Part shown: positions 49,014 to 60,455 of the stretch, piece after piece | Layout: each line of letters starts with the position of its first letter | Position numbering within the stretch: the first letter of the stretch is position 1 | Made by a program: the position numbers and the translations under genes | Notes under the pieces: model-generated | What the model was told of the DNA's origin: nothing | Seen by the model: the letters and a program-made list of their open reading frames with translations, nothing else | The model's database searches: none | Source of the DNA: Armillaria gallica | Lineage: Eukaryota > Basidiomycota > Agaricomycetes > Agaricales > Physalacriaceae | DNA length: 64,000 bases | Reading direction: 5' to 3' | Assembly (NCBI GenBank): GCA_037576215.1 | Contig: JBANDB010000011.1 | Span: forward strand, 1,426,001-1,490,000

Positions 49014-49730
49014 ATGGTTCGCAAAGCATACTCGGAGCCTCTCACCCTTAATACCAGGATTCCCCCAGAGCAATTTAAGTCTCTCCTGGTTGCAGACCAT
49101 TATATTCTACTTCGCCAGGCTCACAATCGCCACCCTGCCATAGTAGATATGAACACCTTGGCAACCTACTTGCAACCTGAAATCAAGTCTATTCTGGATT
49201 CCATTCATCCTTTCCTGGTACATCCATTTTCTTGCTTTACTTTTACTTTGTCTTATTTACTTTCCAGGCGGCGCATGAATCCTACTTCCCCAAAGACAGC
49301 GATCCGATTGTCATTCGTTTTCTGGTGACGGCTACTGTGCTAGCTAACAACCTTAGCCCAGCTTTTCAATCCTCTCAGTGGGATGCCTGGAAAATTGAGG
49401 ATTCCACTAGGATGTTCAAGTTACTCAGGGTGCATCGTTATTTTCTCTCAGCTACCTTGTAGCTAACATTCTTGGTAGCTTTCAAAGCCTAGATTTGATC
49501 CTTTGGATACTTTTCCTGGTGAAACTCATGCTCCTTTTTTACTGAGCCTTCCAGTTAAGCAAAACCGCTTCCAGGTAATTCCTGAGCACATCTTCTGTCA
49601 AGGTCTCCATTGGGAGCATTTCCAAGGTGCAGCCTCCAATGCTTGGTTTGCGAACTTCATGCATCAAATTCCTTTCTTTTGGATCTGTGAGCTTATCTCC
49701 CAATCCAGTTGTCTTCTTCCAATACTGTAG
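49014..49730 (+). pseudogene. unknown domain, copy 1 (ADHYILLRQAH family)
   Basis: Exon 49014-49217 starts MVRKAYSEPLTL and reads RIPPEQFKSLLVADHYILLR and ILDSIHPFL. After a 50-nt intron, 49268 onward gives AAHESYFPKDSDPIVIRFLV, TATVLANNLSPAF and WDAWKIEDSTRMFKLL. A further exon from about 49485 reads KPRFDPLDTFPGETHAPFLL to a stop at 49730. No start-to-end protein of known type; membership of a repeated agaricomycete family is an impression. It is the better preserved of two neighbouring copies. Confidence 0.45.
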
Positions 49731-49936
49731 CTTCTTCCGAAGCCAACAGCTATTTTTAGAATACATGTACTTAGAATTTGTGCTCGCCTCCTAACTGGCT
49801 TGATGCGCACCCAAATGCAAATTTGTTTACTAAGTCCAGGTGTATCTTCAAATTTTGATGCCCAGAGGTTTCCATGTATTGGCTGACTTAGCCAGATAAT
49901 TGACTCAGCAGGTTACTTCGACCTAGGATTTATCCA

Positions 49937-50343
49937 GTGCCCAGCTACCTTTCTCTACCAATGGTTTCCTCCCCATTCTGGCCTGAAGATTTGCCTCTTC
50001 CTTTTGCCTGGAAGGATCTTCCTTCCTTGTTACAGGTGGATCACTACCTCTTCCTTCGTTTGGCACATACCTGGTACCCTCAGGTACTTAATTTTGACAT
50101 CCTGGTTAATTGGTGTCAGCCGGACATGGCAAATTTAATTAACCATGTGCACCCTTTCCTGGTGAGTGTCTCTGGAATATGATGTCTTTTCTTACTAAGT
50201 CTCCAGGTAGGTTGCTCATGTTGAGCATTTCCCAGATGATGAAGATCCCTTGGCCTTGCAATTTATTATGACAGTTACTGCTGTTGCAAATAACTTAGGA
50301 CCCTGCTTCTTTGACCCAGATTGGACCAGCCTTAGCAGTCAAT
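49937..50343 (+). pseudogene. unknown domain, copy 2, truncated
   Basis: 49937-50162 reads PFAWKDLPSLLQVDHYLFLR and LINHVHPFL, then a short intron, then AHVEHFPDDEDPLALQFIMT, VTAVANNLGPCF and a stop near 50343. Position by position it parallels copy 1 (DHYxxLRxAH, HPFLxAHxxxFPxDxDP, TxxANNL). It ends 16 bases before the palindrome pair at 50359. Confidence 0.45.
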
Positions 50344-50358
50344 AGAATATATCAGATC

Positions 50359-50406
50359 CAGTCAATTGACTGATCCCAGTGATATGTCCAGACAGTCAAT
50401 TGACTG
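50359..50406. repeat. two copies of a 14-bp palindrome
   Basis: CAGTCAATTGACTG occurs at 50359-50372 and 50393-50406, 34 bases apart, followed by a TATATA run. It could be a paired binding site or the end of an element. Confidence 0.6.
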
Positions 50407-51798
50407 GCCACCCATATATAGTACTCATTGGTGTCACTCTCCCTGGGGACTGTCATGGCTGGTCATGGCCCTCCCTCGTGCTCACTAGGGCACTGCCACA
50501 CCTCTATTGCTGCTCACTTTTGGCATGCGCTTGCGTGCTCATTGTGGGCACATAAATTCTGTTTTGGGCTGAAATTGATTGGGTCCATTTTTGGGCACTT
50601 TTTTGGGCACTTTTTTTGGGCACTTTTTCTAGGGCATCGGGAGACAGTACATTCTGGTCATTTGCACGCCCTTCCGACCATGGGGGGGGCAGGAAATGGC
50701 TATTTTTGGAACACCACTTTTTTTTCATTGGTCTTGGTAGCTGCCATTGTTCCCAACATTTTTTGTGATTTTGACTTTTTTCAAATTTTGAGTAGGAGCA
50801 GGAGATGGGCGGGATAGGCAGGATATGCATGGGATATAGCCCAAAATGATAGGACCCTTGATTTCTGTCCGAAATCCCTTGACATCGGGTCTGGACTCTG
50901 GTACAGCCATGCCAAAAATAGTAATCACATATTTTAGTGAATTTCATGGGTGTGTCAATTCAATGGGTGTCTCAGGGCAGTGTATACTATGTAAAACAAC
51001 CTTGCCAATAACCATCATCGCTGCCTTATGTCTCGTCCACATTACTGACCGCCAGGACTTCATCACCACTGCAGTACCTCCACACCCTTTTAATAACTTT
51101 GCTACTGCACAGCACAGGGTGATGAGGATTGTCAGCCAATGTTATCTCAACAACAATGAAAACTGGGTCTGCATTTACATGCTGCAGCCATGTGCAATTG
51201 GGGTCTGCGGTGGCAAATCTGAGCAACAGCTCCCTATGCAATAATGCACGCAATCAGCTGCATAAGCTTCGAAAAGGGCATCACTCACTGTATGATACCC
51301 TCACTCATAAGATGTGATTCCATTATTTGACCCAGTGAAGAGGCGAGCACAGCAGGAGGCAGCGAACTGGTGAGAGTGGATGATAGTGGTGGCACTGATA
51401 GTCTGATAACAGTCACATGATTCAATGGCGTAACTTAGAGCAGCTTAAAACTCAAATTCTATGTGAGCCTGGGCCCAAGCACAGCTCAAATTCTTGAAAA
51501 ATCGATTAATAGTGCAGAAAATAAATATATTCACATAATTAAATTAAATCAAAGAAAGCTTGCATAGTCGGATTGAAGGGAGGGATTAAAGTAAGTGTCC
51601 TAACATGAAATCCACATCTTCCACTGCCTGTAACCAGCTTTCACGTGCGCGTTCCGCATTTGCCTTCTCTCAGTGGCCATTCTTGCGCATCCCCTTCAAA
51701 GTCCACGCCCAGAAACACAATGCGGCCATAATACTCACCCAGCCATTCATTCCCGGCAGTCGAAGCATCTCCCAGTCACCCTCAGATTTGCTATCCGG
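50407..51798. other. no gene supported
   Basis: Contains GGGCACTTTTT direct repeats (about 50590-50630) and a 132-codon plus-strand frame (50846-51244) without recognisable features. Confidence 0.35.
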
Positions 51799-52658
51799 TC
51801 ATCCTTCATGATCCAAGGCCAGTGTAATATCCAATTTGTCATGCTGCTGGAACTTTGGTTGAAGCTGTGACCACCACAACCAAAACTTTGCCTCGAAATC
51901 CTTCACAGGATCTACACTGCTCTTGACAGCTTGAAGACGGAATTGATCCGTTCATGCACGATTTATCCAGTCGGTGATGGGCTTGGGACGATCTACAGCA
52001 CTGAGTTTACCTGTGTGCTCCCAATTCTTCTCGCGAGTTTCGAAGTTGATCCACATCTTGATCAGCTGAAGTAGCTGCCGAGGAACATCCTCCCGCTTGA
52101 AGAGCTTGATGGCATTCACTGCCCACTTCGGTGCATCCTCAGGCAGGTCCAGGCATGGGGGTCTTTCTGTGTTTGACGATGCAGTGACCGTATCCTTGTC
52201 CTTGCTGACTTTTCTTCTCTTAGCTAGCAACCTGTCAGTTTTGCAAGAAATAACCACTGACGTTGATACTTACCTCTCCCTGAGCCACCTGGCTCACTGG
52301 CATCCTCATCACCACACTCCCTGACTTGCTTCTTCTCTTTTGTGGTGCTCGAACTCCTGCCTGTATCCCTGTTACTCCTCCTCTCGTGCCCACTTGACTC
52401 ATTCCCGCCATCGTTCTCCCTTGAGCGTTTTCCTTGCTTTGAAACCGTAAATGTTCCGTCTCCTCCATCCTCAGGTGTCGCAAATTGCATTGCATCCAAA
52501 GTGTCGTCTGGTGTTGCAGGTCTCAAGGGAATTCTAGAGCTCTGCAGAGAACTCATCCTGGATACTGCAGGCGACAGAGGGGGGGACACAGGTGATGGTT
52601 GAGGCAATGATTTTGCTGGCAGCAGCAGAGGAGAAGGTGGAGGAGGTGATGGTGACAC
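51799..52658 (-). pseudogene. multicopy agaricomycete gene of unknown function, one nonsense codon
   Basis: The N-terminal exon (to 52274) is Ser/Pro- and charge-rich (KQGKRSRENDGGNESS). A 50-nt intron (52224-52273) joins it in frame to AKRRKVSKDKDTV. The conserved part reads PEDAPKWAVNAIKLFKREDV, QLLQLIKMWINFETREKNWE, DRPKPITDWINRA, then TGA (51952-51954), then TDQFRLQAVK and FEAKFWLWWSQLQPKF to a stop at 51799. I recall the WIKRAR...WW.xLQP pattern from a large basidiomycete family. The TGA sits where that family has Arg, consistent with CGA to TGA. The start is uncertain. No function is known to me. Confidence 0.6.
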
Positions 52659-53678
52659 GCTCTATGAGCGTTCACGCGTGTAATTTTGCGATTTACAATA
52701 ATAAGTACAGGCAATGGTGCTCAGATACTAAGGCAATGAGAAAAACAACAGAGCACAGTGTTTATAATGCCAGTAATGAAATTACCAGAGTAAAGCTGGG
52801 TGGAGCGCATGGCTTAACCTGAGGATAGTACTAGAAAGGCTGTACTAGGTATGAAGTCCCAATGTTTGACACTAAGTGCTCTGACAGGGCACAGCACGCG
52901 TGCACTAAGAATAGCACAGAACACGCTTATGAGATAATTACAACTTCGTGCAACATTGATCTATGATGCGCAAGGCATGGCAGACCCGGAACCTAGGGCT
53001 CTAGGCTTTATGATGTCAGAACTCGAGTAAATCCGAAGTTTATGACCTCGGCCGAAGCGCGCGAGGTCTAGACAAGAGACTCGTTGCCTTCACTACTACA
53101 AGAATTCCTTAAGAGAATATATTAAAGCGAAATAGAGTCACGCGCTAGGCTGCAACTCTGAGGAGATAGCAACCGACATCAGTACACGTGTGTTAGCATT
53201 GTTAACCGACGTCGCAACACTCAGAGACAGGATCTGGCCCCAAGCCAGGCTCCTGAGTCAGCGCCAAGTGATGGCATGCTAATGGCGACATGCGCGGGAT
53301 GCAGGTGAGGGAGCTCAGCAACTTAAATGATACTATATTTGGTGGTATGAATTTGTAGAACGTAAAATAGATAAATAGCGCAGTATAATTGTAGCGTACA
53401 AGTTTTGGACCCCCATTGTAGTCACACACAAGCCTTCAGCTTGACGCCGTAGCTTCTGGATCAGTTTGTAACTTCGAGCAAGAGAATAAACCTAGAATTG
53501 ATATCATACCGAGTGAATTGAGTCACGCGCGAGGCATAGAAAGCTAATGTGGCGCTTGTGTGACTGTTGATTGGTTGGGTGACTTGCGCTCTAACCTGAG
53601 AAGAAGAGTATAGTGTCATTGAGGACGCGCTCTTGTGCTTTGAGGGTTTCTTGTGACACGAGGCACTACAGGTGGCAG
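52659..53678. other. no gene seen
   Basis: Holds the related words GAGTCACGCGCTAGGC (about 53135) and GAGTCACGCGCGAGGC (about 53518), suggesting two diverged copies of one repeat about 385 bases apart. Confidence 0.35.
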
Positions 53679-53871
53679 AGGTTCAAACCCTTTGGCTTGA
53701 TTAGTGCTCGCTTGAGGGTATATATTTCCCAAGTGGCATAGGTTCAAACCCTGTGGCTTGCAGACGGTGTTTTATAAGGTTTTCTGTGTCTCTGGATCGC
53801 ATAGGTTAGAACCCTGTGGATCTACGATCAGTTTGGAAGCTTGAGCGCGTAGGTTTGAACCCTGTGGCTTT
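53679..53871 (+). repeat. four B-box-like elements in tandem
   Basis: AGGTTCAAACCC (53679, 53740), AGGTTAGAACCC (53803) and AGGTTTGAACCC (53851), each followed by T-TGG-TT-type sequence, spaced 61, 63 and 48 bases. The core fits the TFIIIC B-box (GGTTCRANYCC), but no A box or cloverleaf accompanies them. Confidence 0.55.
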
Positions 53872-54799
53872 AGTGGAAGGTTTTGTGAAGTGTTTCTGCT
53901 TGGAGCGCAAAGTTTTGAGTCGTGCGTTGGGTGTTTTAAGTCTTTTGAGGTCATTTCATGTGTTGCTCTAGACTTAGTGAGGGTTTTGTGGATGTCTCTC
54001 GACATTGTGTGTACTGTACTACACCTTGCCTTGAGGCCCAGCGACAAACTGTCACTCCTCTTGTTATTAAAAGCCTTTGGACTTAGAGAAATCCAGATAC
54101 TAGACGCGCGCTATTGCTATATGTTTGTATCCTATATTCTGAGAGTTGCCTTGCCTTGTTTCTATCTGCTTCTATCGCATCAGAATCCCCCATGAACTTG
54201 AGGGTTTGTGTGTGTAGTGTTGGGTGTGGGTGTGATCAGTGTCTTCGATGCTGTTGCATTTCTAGCTTGCACGCACAGAGTCTCTTCAATGGGGGAGGTG
54301 ATCCTGCTGGTGGAGGAGGAGGAGGCAGAGGAGGTGGGAGAGGCGATCCTACTGGCAGCGGCAGAGACGGAGATGCAGTTGAGGGAGGGGGTGGTCTAGG
54401 CTCAGCCAGAGGTGGTGGCAGTGGCCCTTCATCTGGAGGTAGCATTGGAGGATGGATAGGGCCTGATATCACCACAGATGGCGTGGGTGCAGCTGGCATT
54501 GTTGGCCTCTCGAGCCACACATCTGAAGACTTCTTTACTGGAGCTTCTCGTGCCTTCGTTGCCTTGGTGGTTGTTTTTTTCATTGCTGTTGCTGTTGGCT
54601 GTGCTGTTGTAGTCATCATTGTCATCGATGTCGATTGTTTTGTTGATATTAACTCCTTCCTGCCTGCACTGTTGTACAAATCACCATTGATAGTGTGCAA
54701 GGTGACGCCGTCACCATCCGAAGTGAAACCGATGCTCTCAAGTGTTGGTGTGTCTGATGCCAGTGCTCGAGCATGACACATGTCTATGGCTAGGAAATG
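53872..54799. other. low-complexity region, no gene called
   Basis: 54290-54480 is a purine-rich (GGAGG)n-like tract that opens long frames on both strands (Gly-rich on plus, Pro-rich on minus). This is expected from composition alone. Confidence 0.5.
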
Positions 54800-56433
54800 T
54801 TAGTCGTCTATCGCACAAGAAGCAGCTGAACATGTACTAAAGCACTTCTTCAGAAAATTACTGTAAACTGGCAATATGAAATGCTTCATGTTTGCCCATT
54901 CCGCCTCAAAAAAGTTCTGTTTGACCGTACCCAGTGTCTTCCTACTGTGGAACCTTGTTTATACCAGTGTCAATACTGTGAGCCATGAAAATGGAGGTCA
55001 AACAACTTATGAAGTGATGTGCAGATGACCTCCATCAGTCAGCTGTGGACCCCCCACATAAATGGAGACAGGACAGCCAGTCGCCTCCATGATAATGTCG
55101 ATCAAAGACTTGACAATGCTGGGTAGACGTTCAAGGCAGCTACATAGTCCATTTTGTCAATAGAACCCAATACCAACATTCAGTACAACTCACCTTTGCA
55201 AATCTTTTGGCTCTTGGGAAACTGGTGCATTCATCTTGTCCTCAAATTCCTTCATCACAACCTCATGCTCTTCCGCTGCTAAATCCTCCCATGATTTCTT
55301 CTCAGCTGGCAGCAACTTGTTATATGTCTTGCTCTTGAACGATTGAAAGTAGAGATCTTCACGAGTGTCACCCATGAGTACTCATGGTCTGTTGTTATTT
55401 AAATAACTCATGATTGGAAAATGCAAAAAGAATGAAAAAAATAACCAATCTTTACTATTTTTTAAGCTCTATTGAATAGTAAATGAGGTTTTATATTTTA
55501 AGAACATTTATGATTTCTAAATTGCTGCCAAATATAAAACCTCATTTACCACTCAATAGAGCTCAAAAAATGGTGAAGATTGGTTATTTTTTCATTCTTT
55601 TTACATTTTCCAATCATGAGTTATTTAAATAACAACAGACCATGAGTACTCATGGGTAACACTCGTGAAGATCTCTAATTGAAAGCCAGCGGCATGTTGT
55701 CCCGGTTGAATGGCACATCCTTTGTCCTTCATTGTCTCCATATGGGCCTTCCAAGTAGCATCGACATTGGTAGCATTCGCCTTGTACCAGAGTGCAAAAG
55801 CCTGAGGTTTGCAAGGTTTTGAAAGACCTATGCCTGTCAAGCGATGAAGGAGAATCATCCAGGGATTATCTGCGCCTGTGTCTTTGGCTGACATGTCATT
55901 TCACTTTGCGTACTGGTATCAGAGCCAACATCATATTTGCTAAAGTTAGGCTTCCATCAGTTTGATCCAAGTGGCGACAACACAGGCATCAACTTCGTGC
56001 AGACTCTATAGTGACTCACCTCAGAATGAAACTTCAAGTTCCTCTGATCCTCGACAAACTTCAGCTGCACCTTCTCATACTCGACAAAACTGAGCTCATC
56101 TTTGTTAGGCATCACAACTTCTGTATCTGGCACATGGTCGTCCACCACGGCAAGGTGTTCTGGCAAAGGTTTGACATTGTGTGCGAGGCTCAGCAGATAT
56201 CGCTTCAGATAGCGACAAACAACATTGGCTATGAACTCTGCTGCACAGCCTTCCTTGACAGCCTTCACATAACCTTCAATTTCCTGAATCAAGAAATCCT
56301 GTCGAGAGCCTCTGAAGGCACCCAGATTGACCATGGCTATGTATCTATGATCCCAGGTAAGCATTTTGCTTGTCAGAAAGACTGGGAGACAGCATCTTAC
56401 TTGATTGTATTGAGATGAGTACCACGTGTGCAT
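54800..56433 (-). pseudogene. multicopy agaricomycete gene of unknown function, split by a MITE
   Basis: The 5' part (56433 down) reads MHTWYSSQYNQ, an intron, then MVNLGAFRGSRQDFLIQEIE, CRYLKRYLLSLAHNVKPLPE and FVEDQRNLKFHSE. The next exon is MSAKDTGADNPWMILLHRLT, CKPQAFALWYKANATN, to QHAAGFQ. There a 328-bp hAT-type element is inserted. Beyond it the frame continues at once with SFKSKTYNKLLPAEKKSWED and EEHEVVMKEFEDKM. Further exons read CLERLPSIVKSLIDIIMEAT and FFEAEWANMKHFILPVY, ending with TAA at 54800. Without the insert and one target copy the reading frame joins exactly. The pattern RGxRxDFL...YFKRF...PxPExLAxVDD is one I associate with a widespread basidiomycete family of unknown role. 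Near 54990 a small frame break may also exist. Confidence 0.72.
55350..55677. mobile_element. hAT-type fold-back MITE, 328 bp
   Basis: The two halves are near-perfect inverted copies over well over 100 bp, starting TAGAGATCTTCACGAGTG and ending in its reverse complement. An 8-bp direct repeat ATTGAAAG flanks it (55342-55349 and 55678-55685). An 8-bp duplication with TAGAG-type ends is characteristic of hAT elements. There is no coding capacity. The almost intact arms and exact target duplication point to recent insertion. Confidence 0.92.
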
Positions 56434-56770
56434 CAAAGTTAAGGTAGTTGAAGTGGCAGTTTTTTTGACTCAGTATGTGGGTGTGTAATTTCTCCCTTTT
56501 TTTATACCTGGTCAGTGGTTTTCAAACTCAATGTGAAATAGTGGCACAAAATTAATCATCCTCTATTTGCAATGTGGAACCCCTGTTGAGATCAAGCCTA
56601 TCAACCCACCCATCCTTGTACATGGCCACCACCATGTCGTCCACCCCGCCATCTTCCACCAGCTCTTTCCAGTCCAGTAACCATGGCACCACTCGACATT
56701 TTTCACATGCGTCGAGCAGTGAGCCTCCTTGTAAGTTGACCATATCAGATCGGTCATCTCCCCTGATGCT

Positions 56771-57720
56771 ATGTTTCAGTCCCAAATTTATATTCTGCTC
56801 TCAAGTATATTGGTAACAAAGAGGGCGACAGTAAGCATCCACTATGAATTCTCTATCTATATACCTGATAGTTCTGCTTCAGGAGAAGATTACAGCATCA
56901 CCACAACGACTACAACTATAGTCTGCTCCCCTCATCGTGGAACTACCCCTCAGACACATCCATTCGCTCCAGAAACTCCTGCCAGACCATTCACAATCAA
57001 AAGAGAGGCGACTCCGAGCACTCCTCCCAAGGCACAATATGCCAAGCAGAATTGGCCTGCAACACCCATCATGCCCATGTTCAAAATGCAGCCAATGTCC
57101 TTTTCTCCCTCAACTTCACCTACCAAGGCTCATGGCACCTACCAGTCCCCATACCAGTCCCCTCTGAAGGGTGTCAGCGAGGAGAAGGATAGCACTGGCC
57201 CCAGTTTCGATCAACTTCACCTGTGCATCCCTCACCCAAACGAGCTGGTTGAGCCCAGTCCCATTTTTCTGGCAGTCAAGAAATGGTATGTCATTGCCAC
57301 TGGCCAGGAAGTCAGCATATTCGCCAGCTGGTATGCTATATCAACTACTCTGTCTTTCCCCCATTGAATGATGTTCAACCCAGGCTGGACGACGTTCCTC
57401 ATATTCGTGGTGTTCCAGACCCTGCTCATGTGTCCCGCCCCACCTACTCCCAAGCCCTTGCTGAGTATTGCAAGCAATTTGACAAAGGCACAGTCCACAT
57501 TATCCTGGTTCCTGGGTCCAAATACACGGAACAGGCGAAAAAGGAGGCGCACGTGATGATGGCAGCGCAGGCGCAGGCACACACTATCAAGGATGAGTAT
57601 GGTGATTTTACCTATGACGAAGAGGACAAGAGGGCTGTATATGAAGCCGAGGTTTATGCTGAGGCAGAGAAAGCCTACAAGGCTGTCCTTCTGTTGCATG
57701 GTTTCCTAGTTCTGAAATAG
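56771..57720 (+). CDS. RNase H1 N-terminal-like (Cauli_VI fold) protein, Pro/Ser-rich
   Basis: Two exons (56771-57330, 57384-57720; 53-nt intron, phase kept). The N-terminal half is Thr/Pro-rich (TPQTHPFAPETPARPFTIKR). At about residues 165-235, spanning the intron, KKWYVIATGQEVSIFASW continues to DDVPHIRGVPDPAH and TYSQALAEYCKQF. This fits the small hybrid-binding domain at the N-terminus of RNase H1, which binds RNA/DNA hybrids. No RNase H catalytic domain follows; the C-terminus is an Ala/Glu-rich helix. Such stand-alone proteins are frequent in mushroom genomes near transposons. The Met at 56771 is the first in frame, but a further 5' exon may exist. Confidence 0.55.
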
Positions 57721-59045
57721 AATGGTTTGATTATGCCTAACAATTTGATGTTTCAATTGAGTTAATGTGAATTTTGTTTGTAAATTTCTGAACCAAGCGC
57801 AAGACATGTTTACAAAGAAAAGATGGCCCCTACTGAACCCCGGTGTTCCTTTGTGGCACCTCGTCTGATTATCTATCCATCTATCTACTTGGCATACCCC
57901 GCAATCATGTCTTCAAAACGTTTTTCCTGGGAATGGACATGATTAAGCCAGACTGCTGAACGCGTAGCCTAACAAGCTAACCTTTTCTTTTTCTCACGAT
58001 GTTTGCATTCACTCACTGTGAGTTGTTCACATGTCGAAGACCAGTACCGTGCCTGGCTCTCTTGCTTACGACAAAGGTCAGTGGCATGTGCTTCTGCAGG
58101 CAAACTTTGAAGCTTTTCCTGATGCCTAGGCTGTCATTGAAACTACATCACCCAATCTGCAGACCTGTCCGTACCTGTGATTCCTTTGTTTCGCCTTGTC
58201 AATGAGTGCTTCAGAATTCCTGTAATAGAGAGCATCAGCCGATATGAGCTGTACTGTGAATAATAAAGAGTTGAATACCTGGAGTAATACTGTCGGTTAG
58301 CCGTGATCTTCGGTAGGGTGTTCTTTGCCTTGAGAGCAATAGCAGCAAGGACAGGATCACTGTCTCTGAGAAATTTGAGCCAAGCAAGCTGCCTCCATCC
58401 CTGCAGAACGAGTGGGCTTGCATCCTGTATGGGAGAACGAGGCTCGACCATGGCAGAGGCAGAATGAGGAGTGTTGCCTTTTCAGGACACCATCGACGAT
58501 CGCAAATTCGCCATGCTCACCAGAGAGTCTGTGTCTTTGCAAGAGGTATTGGATAGCCTGAGCAGCGCAGACTGGGTTTATGGACATACTGATGATGGAT
58601 GAACAGATGCGGCCGTATTGACCAAGGGATGGAACTGCCAATGTGTTCAAGTTATAACTGTATAAGACGTGAATGCATATTAACCAGACAAATGATTGGG
58701 ATGATACTTGCTCAGTCCCATTGTACCAAACTCATACGCTTCTCAAATCAATATCTTATAGTTCAACTGTACAGTATCCTACACTTCCAAATCTCTGTCG
58801 CTCTCACAAGTAATGTTGACAGCAAGGGATTTTGTATGTATTGATGTCTGATTGGTTTGTACAGCATCAGGGCCTAGTAGGCTACTACGGTTACGAACAG
58901 CTACTGATGTAGTTCCTCAAGTGTGGAGAACATATGCATGTCCATCATCCATCATTCTGAGCGTTCCTTCTGCGCCTGCAAATATTTCTCCCCCTGCAAT
59001 GACCCCCAGTATTCTTCACTGGTCCAGAATCCATAGTTGACTCAT
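57721..59045. other. no gene supported
   Basis: Two overlapping minus-strand frames (58143-58451 and 58357-58650) could be pieces of a spliced gene, but I recognise no domain and found no consistent splice sites. Confidence 0.35.
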
Positions 59046-60455
59046 CAAAACAGTCCCCCTGCCATGTATTGGGTGAACGAATATCACCGCTCTCCTTTCG
59101 CAATAGTGGTGTTAGAATGCCGTAGGATAGTGGAAGGAGTTAGGATCGTTGAACCCAGTGGAAAGTCAATAACCAGTTTGAGGTCCCAGAGCACAAGGTG
59201 GCTGCCCCATCGTGCGTTGAAACAGCCCAAGGCCATGATGGCGCACCAACCGAATGGTAGATTTCCAGAGTCTGTGTGTCGAAAACATAGTGTTCGAGGC
59301 CCGAAGTTGAAGGTGGCAACAGCGAAGATGCTGTTCATCCAGTTGACAACCAAGCATGTGTCGTGGAGCAAGAGGTCATGAAGGTGGCCAGCATAGTAGG
59401 CAAATGTCTTAGGAGCCCATGTCACAAAGGCGGCTGTGAAACATGGAGTCAGTCAATACCCCTGAAAATAGGAACGGAGGCATACAGCTTGCAAACCCTG
59501 CAAGGTGTATGAAGGTGAGGTTGCTTATCAGGGCGATGAGCATGGCGCTGTTGTTCTTGTTGTGGTGTAGGTTCTGTGGGTGCTGCAAAGGAATAATTAG
59601 GCTCGGTTCCTCAGCAGGTAAAAGGGTTGTACTGTTTGGCCTCTGCCATATGAGATTCCATAGCTTAGGGCAAAAATCGTCCTCATCAATGTTTTCGTTG
59701 ATCTTCGCTGAAGCTGCACTCCGAACGAAGCATCTCCAAAGTATCCACCGCATCCTGGTGCAATTTGTTCCAATTGGGATCGTCTGGATGCCCTGCCAAG
59801 ATGGTGATGATGTGACCCTGCTGATCAATGACTGGAGTTGGCATGCTATAGTGTGGTTGAGTTAATGAAGTAAATGAGGTATGATGCTACACTCACCTTC
59901 CCTCCCAGGTGCAGTGTCGAAAGTTGTACTTGGGGCCCAGCAACTCCTCCAAGCTGTGCTGCCTTTTCCACATATCTTCGACCAGCCCAACATACCCCAA
60001 CAATGCGTGTGGTGCTGTCTGGACGTTGAACTCTACTGATAGCAGCTCGGCAGCATGGGTATGCTTAGTGCAGAGGTGGGGATGGGTGGTGTAGTCTTCC
60101 CTCAGGCTATCATTGTTAAGCTCCTGCTTGCGCTTGCAGTTCCTTCGACTTTGTTGCTTGCTGTGGGATCTCGAAGGTCTGGCCTGGGGTTCTAATGATG
60201 ATGGTGGCTGAGCAGTGGTGGGCGTTGGTGCCACAGGGATGCTGAGCATAGGGGAAGGTGGGCAGCTAGCAGGTGGGGTTGATGGCGGAGAGGACAGTGG
60301 CAATTGGCTGTCGATAGGATTGTACACATCTAACCTAGCCAGCAGCTCCTCCTCCTCTACCCGAGACTGTACAATTGCAGCCAGATCAAATTGCGGATTG
60401 GTGACTTGAATGATGGGGCCTGCCCAGGGCGAGAAGACACGTTGGGAACGCGTCT
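59046..60455 (-). pseudogene. TET/JBP-type 2-o xoglutarate/Fe(II) dioxygenase, decayed
   Basis: Exons: about 60455-59897, 59845-59633, 59582-59486 and 59433 down to about 59046. The N-terminal part (RVFSPWAGPIIQVTNPQFDL) is followed by a Pro-rich and a basic segment (SRRNCKRKQELNND). Then come MPTPVIDQQGHIITILAGHP and the catalytic core: FAVATFNFGPRTLCFRHTDS (Fe ligands H, D), NLPFGWCAIMALG, LVLWDLKLVIDFPLGSTIL, RHSNTTI (distal His), then ER, TGA (59084-59086), YSFTQYMAGGLF. A frame break lies in exon 2 near 59675 (after DQRKH), and two more TGA codons follow GGLF. In the family this last stop lies at or beside the Arg that binds 2-oxoglutarate. TET/JBP enzymes oxidise 5-methylcytosine or thymine in DNA; in Agaricomycetes they have expanded together with KDZ transposons, as found here. 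Confidence 0.85.

Noticed and set aside
50846..51244. 132-codon plus-strand frame
   Set aside because: Many Cys but no pattern; overlapped by a comparable antisense frame. Not supportable.
53679..53871. tRNA genes suggested by GGTTCAAACCC
   Set aside because: No A box, acceptor stem or anticodon arm can be folded around any of the four sites.
54236..54781. Long frames on both strands (Gly-rich plus, Pro-rich minus, up to 220 codons)
   Set aside because: They arise from one GGAGG-rich low-complexity tract. No splice signals or domains, and frames open on both strands by composition.
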